From Trametes villosa (taxonomy: Eukaryota > Basidiomycota > Agaricomycetes > Polyporales > Polyporaceae): 64,000 nucleotides of DNA. This document shows, one piece after another, positions 20,903 through 32,621 of this stretch. How positions within the stretch are numbered: the first letter of the stretch is position 1; every line of letters starts with the position of its first letter. A program made the translations under genes and the position numbers. Under the pieces are notes generated by a model. It was not told the DNA's origin. It was given only the letters and a program-made list of their open reading frames with translations, and made no database searches. Location: the NCBI GenBank assembly GCA_002964805.2, contig PUDQ02000010.1, positions 1,612,001-1,676,000 on the forward strand, in the 5' to 3' direction.

Positions 20903-20910
20903 GGCGTGTG
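20903..20910. repeat. Right target site duplication, GGCGTGTG
   Basis: Direct copy of 14471-14478, abutting the right TIR. Confidence 0.9.
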
Positions 20911-21258
20911 CAGGACGTGGAGCAGACGTGTCCCGAACCTTGTTCTAAGGTTAGGGCTTATCGAGATTTCGTTCTTACGAGTCGTCCCCACAGTCTGAGA
21001 GTTCTCCCCCAACCTTCGTCGCACACATCACCTTGCACAGGCTGGCCTATATCTCCCCACTCTGCGTGCGCCTACTAGGCGACCACTGAATCCCCTGAGG
21101 GCGCATTTGCGTGTTTCCAGTGGCTCAGTAGATGTCGGTGCCCGATACATACATACAACAAATCAATACTAGTGTTCGGCACAGTCGGCGTCAACCTACA
21201 GCTTGTTAGCCGAGTGATAATCCAAGCGGGCACACCAACGCCCACAGTACTTCAACGT

Positions 21259-22319
21259 TCACTTGGACTTCTCAAACACCTCGATCAGCCCCTTCATCTC
21301 CTGCGCCGTATACTCATCGACCACGCGCTCCCCCAGCCCGCCCACCACGACGGTCGAGACGGCGTGCATGAAGTACGGCGCAACGCGCCTGCGCCCACAG
21401 CCCGTACGCGCAACGATCGCGCGCCCAAACGTCTCGCTCGTCGGCGTGTTCAGGCTCACGTTCTGCGGCATCGACGCGGAGTTGACCGGGCCGACGGCGA
21501 GGTACGTGAAGGAGACACCGGTGGGCGCGCCGAAGTTGCGCTCGTCGTTGTCGAGCCCGCGCACGAGCCCCTCGAGGAAACGCTTCGAGGCGGCGTAGAT
21601 CGGGAGGCGGATGGGCGAGATGTCGGACGCGAGCGAGCCGACGAACTGCACGTTCACGGGGCCGTGCTTGGCGGAGCGGCGGAGTTGGGGGAGGAGGACG
21701 CGCGTGAGGAGGAGCGGGAAGAGGGCGTTCCAGCGAACGAGAGAGTGAATGTACTCTTCGGGGCGGTTGTCGAGGCTAGGGAGTGGTAGGGGTTAGTTAG
21801 ATGCGGATGCGGATGCAGATGAGAGGCTTTGAATTCAGAGATGGGGAAAGGCGCGAAAGCGGAGGATACGTACGTCTCTGCTTGCACACCATTCGAACCC
21901 CCGACATTGTGTACGATGAGCGTGATGTTCAAGTCCTTGTACGGCTCTACGATCTTGGCAAAGTCGTGTCCTTCCTTGGTGGCGTCCGCGAGGAAGTAGC
22001 GAATGTCCCCCTGAGCGCCAGTCTGCCTGCGCTTCCGGATCTCCTCGATGACGTTCTGCATCTTCTTCTCATTGCGCCCATGGACGAGCAGATTGAAGCC
22101 CCGCGCGTAAAGTTCCGCCGCAGTGGCCTTCCCGATGCCGTCCGTCGCACCAGTCACGAGCGCATATGGGGCGTCGCCATGGAGGAAGTGGTGAATCGTC
22201 GTCGGACGGAGGAAGTAAAGCCAGATGAAACCGGCGAAGCGGTAGAGATAGGGGAGGGCGAGTACTACGCCGAGGACGGCGAGCGCGTTTACGAGGGCGA
22301 CCATGGTGGCTCGTTGCAA
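21259..22319 (-). CDS. Membrane-anchored short-chain dehydrogenase/reductase (3-ketoacyl-CoA reductase / HSD17B12-like)
   Basis: The ATG is at 22319; an intron at about 21875-21780 joins two exons into about 320 residues. The N-terminus has a hydrophobic stretch (VALVNALAVLGVVLALPYLY) that would anchor it in the ER. Then comes the Rossmann motif TGATDGIGKATAAELYARG, the NxxG-type HNVGG, the catalytic Ser in VGSLASD and the YAASK catalytic pair. This layout matches the microsomal 3-ketoacyl-CoA reductases of very-long-chain fatty acid elongation (yeast Ifa38, human HSD17B12). A steroid- or sphingoid-type SDR with the same anchor is the alternative, and the C-terminal dilysine-type ending (FEKSK) suits ER residence. 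It sits about 350 bp from the transposon's right edge but is not interrupted. Confidence 0.8.
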
Positions 22320-23390
22320 GAGAGGTCGCTCGCTGTGGTCGTTGATGAGAGTAAGATGCGTGGGAGATTGGTGATGGAGAGAGAACTGGGGCTTGTGTTA
22401 TAGACCTCGCGTGCTTTCAAATTCTCGAGGCCTGAGGCCTCGTTGCAACGCTTACTTGCCGTTATGGAAGCTGCTCGGAGGGTCTTCCGAACCCGGAGAA
22501 GACATGGCGTGAGGCTGTCTTGAGGTCGCGTGCGATACACTCTCTCAGACTCTCACATCAAATGCGCCAGAGGCTGGGCCGTTAGGGTACTTATGTTACC
22601 ATCGCAGAGACATATGGTTGCTTCGGATGGCAAGAAATGAACGTTAACGCACGCACGAATTGACTTTACTCCGGTATAAGTATTTGTCCACCCAGAGTGT
22701 GCTGTCTGGTACGTCACTTCCCTCCGTCGAGAGGTTCTCACCTCCAAGCCCCATGATTCATACGAATCTCCCATGCGCAAAAGAGGGCGATCACTGTCAT
22801 CAGACTGATGCGATCTGCGAGTTCGATGCTTGTAGGTAGTCCGTCGTTGGCGAACAAGTAGCAAACAAGGGGTTTAGCTCCGTCATATGATGCTCCTAGA
22901 ATGCTTGTGGGTGCTCAAAGTGAGATGAAGAGGGGTAAGCCCAGCGAGCGATGGGAAAAGAGAGAACACCGCGACTCGCGAGCGCCACGCCGCCGTCGCG
23001 TCGCGTCCGCAGTCAAGCGCCGGGTGAGAACGCGTAGGCCACGTGACGTGCAAAGGATATTGAACCCGGCGTTAGCGGCGAGTACGTCCTTCGCGTCTTG
23101 CGCTTCCATCTCCTCCCCTCCTCCCCCCCTCCTCCCTCTCCGCCCCCCTACCCTCCTCCAGACCGTCCGAAACCTGCGCTTGCGCACCGCACAACCCTAA
23201 ATCCCAACACTATCAACTGTGAGCCTATTCCGGGCCGTGCGATCGCGGAGAGAAGCTCACTTTCCCCGAATTGAATTCTACGCAGGACCCACGCCCCCCA
23301 CGTTCTCTACTGACCCTTACGCATTCTGCCAGCGACGCTTTTCGCTCCCTTCACCCCCTCAACCCCCTTCTTCATATCACGATCTCGCTC
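22320..23390. other. Divergent promoter region with a pyrimidine tract
   Basis: About 1.07 kb separates the divergent start codons of the dehydrogenase (minus) and the Ser/Thr-rich membrane protein (plus). A C/T-only-rich tract runs from about 23106 to 23165. Such tracts commonly lie close to transcription starts in fungi. No TATA box was seen. Confidence 0.45.
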
Positions 23391-26300
23391 ATGGCTGCCC
23401 CGACCCAGGTGCTGCCCTCGTGGCTCACGCTCTCGACCACTATCGTCACCCTGCCGGACGGCGAACTCTCGACGTCTTCAACAATCCTCAGGTTGCCGCT
23501 CACCTACTACGGCCCGAGTGTGAGTGGTCCGCTGCCTCGATCGGTTCTGCTGGAGTATCGGCGCGGGTGTTGTGCGGCCGTTCACGGTGCAACTGGCTCG
23601 CTTGTTATCGGGCACGTGTCTAATAGGACATGCGTTTGGGGGACGGCGAGAATGCTGCGTTCGTTCAAGGACGAGAAGGGCTCTCAAAGCATACCGTTGG
23701 GCTACCCATCCGGAGTATGGCTCTGCACACACCCAGCAGCGGCCAACCCTACTATCGAAAGCTCATGGTCGGGGCGGACATCCGCTTTTGCCGCGTCGCG
23801 TCCTAGCGAAAGGACGGCGTGGTGTGGCTCTTGATATTGGGGCACTACGTCCCCGCCATTTCACGACGTATGAGACGTAATGCCACTCACCCCCCGAGCT
23901 TATCTGGCGTTCGCGTTCATTCCACCTGTCGTGCCATACGAGTCGCTTACGCCCTATATGCTTTGCAGATTCCATTAGGCACGGATGGTGTTTGGACTTA
24001 CGGCGGCCTGACTAGCCCCCCGCCATCAACAAGCACTCCCTCATCCTCAGCGACAGCCTCCTCGACGCCATCGAGCCCCATCATCACACCCGCTCCCACA
24101 ACATCATCCTCTCTCGGCGCATCCTCTTCAGCCTCGTCAACCTCCTCCTCACCCGCAACATCGAGCTCTGCAGCAGTAGCAGAGGCTGCCTCCCACGGGA
24201 TCTCGCCTGCGACTCTTGGCGCGATCCTCGGCAGCATTCTCGGGACGTTGCTGCTTCTCGTTCTCATCGCCATCATCTTCCTCCTCCGCCAGAACCGAAG
24301 GCGTCATGAGGCCGCTACGAACGGGCCTCCGACATCTAGTTTCTGGAACCGCCAGACGACTTTGCTTTCCCTGTTGTCTCGCGGCGGTCCTCGTCAGACT
24401 CCGATCTGGACAGGCTGGGAGATGGTCGACCCCGATGAGGGCGGTGAAAGCGGACGCCGTAGCCCTGGGGAGGGCTCTCCTCGCGGCAGCGGTGAGGAAG
24501 AGGATCCGTTCTTGACCCGTCGCAGTGCTCGCAGCGGTGGAACGGATATGGCGCAGACGCGCACGGACACGGACACGCTCGTCAGCCTCCCCGCCCCAGC
24601 GAGAACTGGCTCCATCTCGACGCATCATTCTGGTCGCAAGGCGCCCGGTGGACACATCATCTCGCGCGAGGAACAGCTCCGGATGGCAGAGGAGTTCTCT
24701 GAAGTCCCGCCCTACGCGAGTGTCCGTGTCGTCGAGCCCAGCACGTCGAACGAGCAGGAGTCGCCGCTCATTCCCCCGCCGCCGTTGAACCCCGATAGCA
24801 TGGGAGTCGCGTCGCACCGGGCCTCCACTCATCAGTCGCTGCGGTCACAGAAGTCGAGGGAGGCACGCTCTCTCATGTCTGAGAAGTCCCTCGGCAGCGT
24901 CGGCACGGACCCCCAGGAGGAAGGCGCAGAGCTGCTCACCGCCCGCCGCGTCAAGGTCAGTCGGATTAACCCTCCGGATACTGGTGCTGGCAGCTCGAGT
25001 CTCGCGCCTCCCGCTATGCTCGGCTTGGACCGTCTGGCAAACCTTGGACGGTTGAGCTGGTTCAAGCGCATGTCCTTCACGGGCTCCCCAACGGATTCTC
25101 GCCAAGTGTCGTATGCCGACCCGGACACCGCTGCGGCTGCTACATCTGATCCGTACACACGCACACCTCCCCGTCACTCCCGCAATGGCTCGCAGTCCGG
25201 TACCGGCTCCCGCTCGCGTCCTGGTTCCTACCTGCGCGCGTCCCCGCTCGAACCCACCGCAGACAGCCTCGGCAGACGACTCCGGCACGACTCCGGCGTT
25301 GGCTTTGGTGCTGAGGATCGGCCCATCTCGACCGTCAGCGCGCGCAGTGCGACGAGCGGGAACACGGTGTTCTACGACGCGCAGTCGAGGCCCGCGAGCT
25401 CAATGGGCACGCGGTCGTCCGCGGGAACCCCGGTCTCTGGCTCAATGCCCATCCCCCCTGTCCCGCCCATGCCCCACCAGCACATTCAGCCATCTCCGCT
25501 CGCGCACGAGGTGACGCGCTCGTCGCCCTCCCCGCCTGCGTACGAGGAAACGCCTACCGCGCAGCAGCCGCCTACGGGGGACGACTATACCGAGGTCGAC
25601 GTGCTGGACATTCCCGCGCCCCGGCCCGCGTCGCCGTTCAGCGCGGCGTCGGCCCGGCCTGCGTTCCCTCCTGGCCTTGTCCCGCTCCCCACACCGAGGG
25701 TGTGGCGCGACTCGCATGCGAGCAGCTCGCCGAGCCCTGCGACGGACAGCACGTCGCATATCGGTATCGATGTGCTCGAGGACGAGCCGCCTACCGCGGA
25801 TGGTGGGTGGCGTAGTCTTGCAGGCGGCTTCCGGCCGAGCGATGGCAGGAGGACAACTTTCGGCATGGTGAGTTCTCCTACTTGATGATCTGCAATGGTT
25901 TGCTGATGAGTCTGGGCAGCCGACGGTCGTTCATCCCCAAGATGCCCTTCGTTCTGAACGCGGGTCGCTCCACTCTATGCGCTCGCACCTGAGCCCCCAC
26001 TCGTCCATGAGCCCGGTCGGCTCCGCTCCTGCGTCGACCCGCCATACAATGACTGGCTCGGGCTCGTCCCGCCCCTCTGGGTCCTCCCATTCGCGTGGCC
26101 CGACAACGAGCAGCGGTGGCTCCCTTGCGCACTCCAGCTCGATCTCCTCAGAGGACCGGCGCCGACATCGTGCCGAGGTCGGCGAGGTCGCCTCCCCGCC
26201 GCTCTCCGCTGTCTTCCCTGGACGCGGGTTCCCGAGCTCACCCCCGCCTCCCGCGCACGTACACGGGGAGGACGCGATGGGCCGCCCGCCAGCCTACCCT

Positions 26301-26546
26301 GCTGACGGGCCGATCCCGTTCGCGCTCCGCTCGTTCCCTGCAACCGTGACGGGCACTATGACGTCCACGGGCACGAGGGGCACGACTGGGACGGACGAGA
26401 CGCTGACAGACGAGAGCGTGACGACGGCGCAGACGGACCCGATTACGGGTGCGACGATGCACTTGCCGCGATTCCCGTGGCAGAGGACGGGAGTGCAGGA
26501 CCAGGCGTGGGCTGATGGACGGATGCGTGAGGACGCACCGTGGTAA
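23391..26546 (+). CDS. Ser/Thr-rich single-pass membrane protein with a long disordered cytosolic tail
   Basis: The ATG at 23391 gives a short first exon ending LTYYGPS, followed by a 449-bp intron (23520-23968). Exon 2 resumes with IPLGTDGVWTYGGL. A stretch of nearly pure Ser/Thr/Pro/Ala (about 24016-24180) should be O-glycosylated. One membrane helix follows (LGTLLLLVLIAIIFLL, near 24240), then RQNRRR. The remaining roughly 700 residues are Ser/Pro/Arg/Gly-rich and probably disordered. A second intron lies at 25866-25918; the stop ends at 26546. Layout (glycosylated ectodomain, one helix, long tail) resembles fungal wall-stress sensors or Axl2/Mid2-type proteins, but no WSC or cadherin domain is seen, so a sensor role is inference. 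No classical signal peptide precedes the ectodomain. Confidence 0.7.
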
Positions 26547-28423
26547 TCGCCTGCTGTCTGCTCCTTCTTTCCTTGGTACCCTGACTGTGCTTGAGCCGGT
26601 GATACGTGCTCGCGCTGTGGTTGTGCTGTGATGCTTTTGGTTTCTTGCCCTTGAGGTTGTTTAGAGCGGCCGCCGACGATAGGTCGGTGGTCGGTGCTCC
26701 GCGCTGAGTCCGTGCTCGTTTTGCGTTGCTTGCTGCTTGCGTTTGTCATGAAGTTATTCCCTACGTTTCCGCCTCTCCTCTACTTCCTCCTCTCTTCACC
26801 CCTTCCCTTTTACGACCCCCTACGCCCCGCCCTCCCGCCCTCTCCTCCCTCCTGCGCCACCCCCCTCGGGCGGGGCATACCCCTTGTGCTACCCCCCTCT
26901 CCCACCCATCTGCGACACCCCCTGCGACGCCCCCTCCCTCACCCCCTACACATTCTATCCCTGGATAAAGGTCCAGATGCTGTTTGTATCTATTACTACG
27001 TATCCGCCTGCCTGCTCTCGACGCTCACGACCTGTTATGATCATGACCCCCTGAATCTATCTGCTCTGTTTCGTTGAGGCTTTGTGGAGGACGTGTTTGG
27101 TGGGTGATGACAGCCTGATTGCGTGGGTATGTATACGGTTATGTTGTGATTCATTCGCCTTCAGCATTGATCGCGACACTCGACCATGCGGGATGAATGG
27201 TGTGGCTCCGGACTTCGGTGAGTTCTATGACTGTCCTATTCATGCGTATAACACTGAAGCGTACTTGTCTAGAAACAATGAGATGGTGCGGGTGCGCCCC
27301 GAGAAGTTGATGCTACCAGATGCCACCATCCGTCGCCACCGCTGCATACAGGTGGGCCAAGCTCGGGGCAGGACCACCAAGCCTGGGCAGATGGCTCGCA
27401 TAGTGAGCGCTTGATTCCCCAACTATCCTCGGTCGGCCCCAACGCCGCACTGCTGTAGTCAGCTATTCGATGCTATGCTGATGTTCTTTGCGGTTGGCAG
27501 TTAGAGCACGTCGTTCATGTCAGTCTACAAGGTTCGTTATAATCGTGGCCGTGCAAGCACGTTCATGAATTAATTCTGGTGTATCCGGACTCGACCCATC
27601 TTGTGCTACAACTTCGTCCGCATAACCCAGCTGGACCGAGACTAAGGCAGGCAGCGGCCCATTAATGGTGAGCACCCTGCGCTCAGGTTTCGCCAAGTAT
27701 CGAGTTGACGCTTCATAGTCATCAGGTCTTTACTTCGCTCCTTTGACGCTCTGCGATTAATGGCGAGGAGATTCACTTTCCCCGCCCGAGCCTCTCACGC
27801 ATGTCGCATCGAAACTATGCGCCCAACTGCGGCGGCTACACGAGGATCGAGCAGCAATCCGTTAGGGGACAATCCTTGATTCGTGCGTGATGGTCATCAG
27901 CGAAGAACCAAGGCGGTGTGGCGGTGTTGGTACAACAAGGGTATGTACACCCACACACATTCCCGGCGGATGCTTACTGTATCTGGCTGCGCAGAAGAGA
28001 CAGATGGCGACTTATTGCGAGGCGATGCCGTAGAGGTCGTCGACCTCCGCGAAGCGTACTGTCTTGAAGACCTGAAAGCCTACGCCATACCGCTGAACCC
28101 GGCATCCTGGTCGTCTCACGAAAGCCCTTATGTAGGTCGACAACGTCTATGCCATGAGTATTCGACTCTCTAGGCGGGTCCTGATTGAATCAGCATCAAA
28201 TTCCAGGTGTTTGATCCAATATGCATGGGACAGCGCTGTGATCTGCCAACCTAACAATACATGCCGCGTAGGAATAGGTAAGTCGTGCGTCCTTCAGCGA
28301 TCACCGCATTATCGACATATCCGTCAGACGTCACCACTGGCTTATATACGAGCCTTGGAATGTGAAGAAGAGGCATCTTCATCTTCAAACTCCATATTTT
28401 CCTGTTTGTTTCTTCTTCTCAAC
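26547..28423. other. Long intergenic region, pyrimidine-rich at its left
   Basis: About 1.9 kb. The stretch 26755-26960 is dominated by C and T, probably in the 3' untranslated or downstream region of the membrane-protein gene. Short open frames (for example 27082-27414 and 27883-28173) have no recognisable motif or splice partners. Nothing else was seen. Confidence 0.45.
28343..28348 (+). promoter_or_regulatory. TATA box of the first GH71 gene
   Basis: TATATA lies 81 bp upstream of the ATG at 28424, in an otherwise mixed-composition promoter. Confidence 0.55.
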
Positions 28424-29888
28424 ATGCGCCTCTCTGGAAGACACGCCCTCGCCATCCTTGGTGCCCTCGCATCCCTCGTCGGCAGTGCTAGCGCTGATCT
28501 GAAGGGTGTTTTCGGACACTACCTGGTGGGCCGAACGTTCGGATATCCGGGACCTCTGTGCTCATGTACTCTTTTCAGATCGGGAGTCTGGGCGACGCAT
28601 CCGAAGCCATCAAGGACGTTCAGGATGCGAAGCTCATGGGCCTAGACGCGTTCGCGCTCAACGTGCAGGATGCGACCGCCTCGTTTGCCACGAACGCGAT
28701 TCAGCTGCTATTCAGCGCGGCGGAGGCAAACGACTTCAAGCTCTTCTTCTCCTTCGACATGACCACCCTCAACGACCCGACGACCTTCATCCCTCTCCTC
28801 TTGCAATACCAGAACAGCACGGCGTACTACTTCCATGAAGGCCGTCCGTTCGTCAGCACGTTCGACGGCGGCAACGTCGCCTTCGGTCAGAGCACGCCCA
28901 ACGAGGGTTGGCAGACCCAGTTCAAGGACGTGCTGGCGAACTCGGGCGTCAACCCGTTCTTCGTGCCGGACTTCGACGACTTCAACAACCAGCTCGGGGG
29001 GACGTACGACGCACAGTTCTTCCAGGACTTCCCTGTCGTGGATGGTGTCTTCAGCTGGGAGTCGGCGTGGCCCGAGGTCCCTGAGGGGCATGTCAACGTC
29101 AGCTCCGCGAAGGACCAAACGGGCCTAACCAACGCTCATGCCGCGGGTAAGGTCTACATGATGCGTGAGTCCTTGTCATGATCAAGAGTAAGGACTGGAA
29201 AGCTGACATTCGCCTAGCCCTCTCCTCTTTCCAGTTCAAGCACATCGACGCCAACCAGAACTTCTACCGCCTGGGCGGCCTCAACCTCGCGCAGCGCATC
29301 GGGCAGGTGCTCGAGCTGCAGCCGGACTTCGTCGAGATCATCACCTGGAACGACTCAGGTGAAAGCCACTTCATCGGGAACATCTTCCCGGAGCCGATCG
29401 CGGGCTCGCCCGCCATCCAGGCGTACGCCGACGGGTTTAACCACACCGCGTGGCAGAACGTGCTCGCGCCGTTCATCGTCGCGTACAAGAACAACAAGAC
29501 GAGCGCGGCGGACGTCGTGCCCTTCGGCGCGTTCGCGGGCGCGTTTTGGTACCGGCCGCTGCTCCTCACCGCAAAGTGCGCGAACGACTCGCTGGGGAAG
29601 CCGGACGGGGCGCAGAACGCGGTGGATGAGCTGAGCTTCGCGGTGCTCCTCCCGGCGAACTCCACTGGGGTGACGGTGCGGGTGCTGAGTGGAGGGAAGG
29701 TGGCCGCGACGTTCCCGACCACGCCTGGACTGAACGCGGCGACCGTGCCCATTCAGTTGGGTGCGCAGCGTGTCGAGCTCGTTGGGTCGGACGGGAACGT
29801 GATTGGGGCCGGCGACGGCACGAAGGATGTGGTCGGTGAGACCGACGGCGTTTGCAACTTCAACTACGAGGTTGCGGATATCTCGTAA
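28424..29888 (+). CDS. Secreted GH71 alpha-1,3-glucanase (mutanase), copy 1
   Basis: GH71 enzymes hydrolyse alpha-1,3-glucan, a fungal cell-wall polymer, acting in wall remodelling or on other fungi. The ATG at 28424 starts a clear signal peptide (MRLSGRHALAILGALASLVG, then SASA). Mature sequence begins ADLKGVFGHYL, the usual GH71 start. Two introns (about 28525-28576 and 29164-29225) separate three exons, giving about 450 residues. Family motifs include DFDDFNN, FSWESAWPE, FKHID and ITWNDSGESHFIG, the last holding conserved acidic residues around the active site. The C-terminal roughly 110 residues form a beta-rich domain ending CNFNYEV. No starch- or chitin-binding module. A paralogue with the same two intron positions lies 3.7 kb downstream, with a lipase between them. 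Confidence 0.92.
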
Positions 29889-31426
29889 GTGGTGACGTCG
29901 GGATGATGGCTATATGACAGGGCTATCCGGAGCTTAGACGCAGTACTTTTGGTATATTTATTTGATTTTTAGAGCCCTCTTGGCTAGGAGCCTATGGCTC
30001 GGTTCGTTCACCTCTTGCCGCCGTATCATGTCAGAGACGAATACTTTAAGCGCCCAAGTACTGGGTTCTCTCATTCCGACCGCCATGATGCAGTGAGCGT
30101 GAATGCATGGGATTGATCGAACCATATGGCCGAGGTATGGACATCAGGTCTACTGAGTCTATAACATACTCATACTCTCACTGGTCCGTCTATGCATACA
30201 AGGGACCACGGTTGTGGCATGCGCTCTGTACCAGCCGGTGTCAGTCAACGACATCTGGATGACATCCAGAGCAGCGAGACCGCGCCGAGCTATTTGGAGA
30301 TGCGGGTTCTCCGTCTGTGGTCAGCTATAGATATTCAAAGACCCATGTGATGGCCCGGGGGTTGACATGGTAAGTCCTGCTCATTCCCGCGGGGACGGCG
30401 GACTGGTGGAGAGATGGGCCCAGGCAGTCCCCGAAGTACCCGAGCACACTTTACACCCGCCCACGCTTGCATCGTTCACATCTTGCCGAGCGACGGGCCG
30501 TACAGCAGAAGGGACGCAATCGCCGCGCATTCTCCGCACGGCCTGAGCGGTGACCATCTGGCATCCACACTACACAGCGGAAGGCGACTCTTTCGGCGGG
30601 GACTCTCCTGACCCGTTCTCTAACTTCCGTTGCAACTTGGGAAGCTTGTGTATACGGTACTCAGGAAGTACGCGGCCAGCTTCCGAGCGATCAAACATTA
30701 AGCTCAGCCTTTTTGCCTCGGAAGTTGTGGGAACGTTAATATTATCGCGTCCTCGGGCGCTATCGCCTGAGCGGCTTTCTCTGTCCCCATCAGTACCGAC
30801 ATGACCGATCCTCCCATCGTTATACCCGGCCCTTCGGCAGTACGCCCTCCGAGATGAAAACAGCGTGCTTGGGCTCCTCCTTTTGACAATGCCGCGCATA
30901 CTGGGACACGGAATCCTGGCAGCCGTGACGTTCCAACATCAACATGACGCGATAAATCTCCTACGGTGTGCATCGATGCGTGCGCGACGTCGCTGTACTG
31001 ATGCGTCATCCGACAGTCGCTGCCCCCACCGTTTCTGGTGTAGCCAGTTTCCAGGAGGGCCAAGCCATATGGCACCTGTAACGATCGCCCGGAACGGCAA
31101 ATCGTTCCGCCCCTTGCTGGAGGGCCATATGCTCGAGCGATACTCATTATGTCCAGCTGATCCGCCGGCTGCACGTTCCCGCCCTCGCTGTGCCTGCCGT
31201 CCTGGTGGCCACGCTTCCCGGCGAACGTTCCAAGATGCGCGTTGAGCCGCCGAAAGGCCACCGCCAGTCAGTGCGCAGCCAATGTCCGCTCGGCGAGCTC
31301 TCCGAGGGGCAAATATAAGAGGCCCGTTGATGGGTAGTGCTGACCGTGACGAGCTGCAGCATTCGCCCCCGGCGGCCCTCTCGAGCCCGACGCGTTCCCT
31401 GGTTGAGCTGTACCGCTGCACAATCC
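29889..31426. other. Intergenic region between GH71 copy 1 and the lipase
   Basis: About 1.5 kb without a convincing frame on either strand; the long minus-strand frames at 30.7-31.5 kb lack any motif. The right end holds the lipase promoter. Confidence 0.45.
31314..31319 (+). promoter_or_regulatory. TATA box of the lipase gene
   Basis: TATAAG, 113 bp before the lipase ATG at 31427. Confidence 0.5.
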
Positions 31427-32621
31427 ATGGCGCCCTCCTCTACGGTCAAGGCCTTCGCGGCCCTCCTTGCGGCCGCCCTCGTCACGCCCGCCGCGGCGCT
31501 CCCGACGCTGGACAGGCGGCAGGAGCTCTCGGTCCTCACCTCGGCCCAGATCACTTCCTTCAAGCCCTATACCCACTTCGCGAGCACGGCGTACTGCAAG
31601 CCCGCTAATACCCTGGCATGGAACTGTGGGGCTAACTGCGACGCGAACCCGTCCTTCGTCCCCGTCGCGTCGGGCGGCGACGGTGATATAACTCAGTTTT
31701 GTAAGCCGTGTTTCCCTCTCGTATTACGTCCTACTTATTTTTATGCCAGGGTATGTCGGGTTTGACCCCACTCTGGGCGAGATCATCGTCGGCCACCAGG
31801 GTACGGATACCAAGAAGCTGTACGTGACGAGAGTTTTCTGCAGAATGTTGGGGTGGCTGAATCCATCACTGCCTGGACAGGCTGCCGATCCTGGAGGATG
31901 CTAGCATCATCCAGATACCCCTCAGCAGCAAGCTCTTCCCCGGTGTGCCTTCGGGTGTACTTGCCCACAGTGGGTTCGCTGGCTCGCAGCTGAGGTTAGT
32001 GCGCCAGCCATAGCAACGAGATACGGTCTCTAAGGAGTCTATTCAGGTCTTCCTCGGACGTCTTGGCTGCGGTGAAGACTGCGCTAGCCAAATTCGGTAC
32101 GAGCAAGATCACGGTCACAGGGCACTCGCTCGGTAAGCTCCGCACGCCCATGCTACCTCGCGGGCCTGGCGCTGACTGGAAACGCACCATCAGGCGCGGC
32201 GATTGGGGTCATTGACTCCGTGTTCCTGCACCTGCAGCTGCCCAGCGCGACGGTGCGCTTCGTTGGGTACGGCCAGCCGCGCGTTGGGAACCAGGAATTC
32301 GCGGACTATGTCGACGGGCTGCCCATCTCCGTCACGCACATCAACAACAAGGAGGACCTCGTCCCGATCCTCCCTGGGCGGTTCCTGGGATTCCACCACA
32401 CTTCGGGCGAGCTGCATATCCAGGACTCTGGCGCGTGGGCGGTATGCCCAGGTGAGCAATGAATCTGTTACTGTCCGGAGTTTGTGTTGACTGATTCGGT
32501 GTTTGCAGGCCAGGATAACACGAGCACGCAGTGCACTACGGGGGACGTCCCGACTATCTTCGACGGCGATGAGGAGAACCACGATGGGCCGTACGACGGC
32601 GTCCAGATGGGTTGTGCGTAG
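31427..32621 (+). CDS. Secreted class-3 lipase (alpha/beta hydrolase)
   Basis: Hydrolyses acylglycerol or related esters outside the cell. The ATG at 31427 begins a signal peptide (AFAALLAAALVTPAAA) followed by a Kex2-like LDRR site. About 300 residues in six exons; introns near 31698-31749, 31819-31878, 31995-32047, 32133-32192 and 32451-32508. The lipase-3 core begins WYVGFDPTLGEIIVGHQGT, with the Gly-His-Gln oxyanion region. The nucleophile lies in VTGHSLGAA (near 32118, codon split over an intron). Catalytic Asp is in NKEDLVPILP and His in SGELHI. Closely resembles Rhizomucor-type extracellular lipases; a feruloyl-esterase-like specificity cannot be excluded. It is flanked on both sides by GH71 genes in the same orientation. 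No bacterial-style operon is implied. Confidence 0.9.

Larger units (their letters stand above)
14471..20910. mobile_element. Complete 6.4-kb TIR DNA transposon carrying a DUF6589-like gene and a RecQ-family helicase
   Basis: The element runs from 14479 to 20902 (6424 bp). It is bounded by perfect 198-bp inverted repeats and flanked on both sides by the same octamer, GGCGTGTG (14471-14478 and 20903-20910), read as the target site duplication. Inside are two convergent genes starting close to the inner TIR borders: a DUF6589-like protein (plus, from 14767) and a RecQ-type helicase (minus, from 20652). Both have intact motifs and spliceable introns. An 8-bp duplication is known for hAT, Zisupton/KDZ and Mutator-like (8-11 bp) elements, but the ends (5'-TGGTCTCGTACC) do not look like those I know. 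Identical TIRs imply recent insertion or gene conversion. It sits in the 5' flank of the SARAF-like gene. Confidence 0.88.

Noticed and set aside
14471..20910. The 198-bp inverted repeats as a host segmental duplication
   Set aside because: Sharp identity borders, an exact 8-bp direct duplication just outside, and genes starting just inside both ends fit transposition, not segmental duplication.
14471..20910. Classification as a Helitron or an ordinary hAT element
   Set aside because: Helitrons have no TIRs or target duplication and carry Rep/Pif1-type proteins. hAT matches the 8-bp duplication, but no BED finger or hAT dimerisation motif was seen and the ends lack the usual short CAGGG-like termini.
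27082..28173. Short plus-strand frames as a small gene upstream of GH71 copy 1
   Set aside because: No motif, no plausible intron linking them, and no signal or codon bias like that of neighbouring genes.
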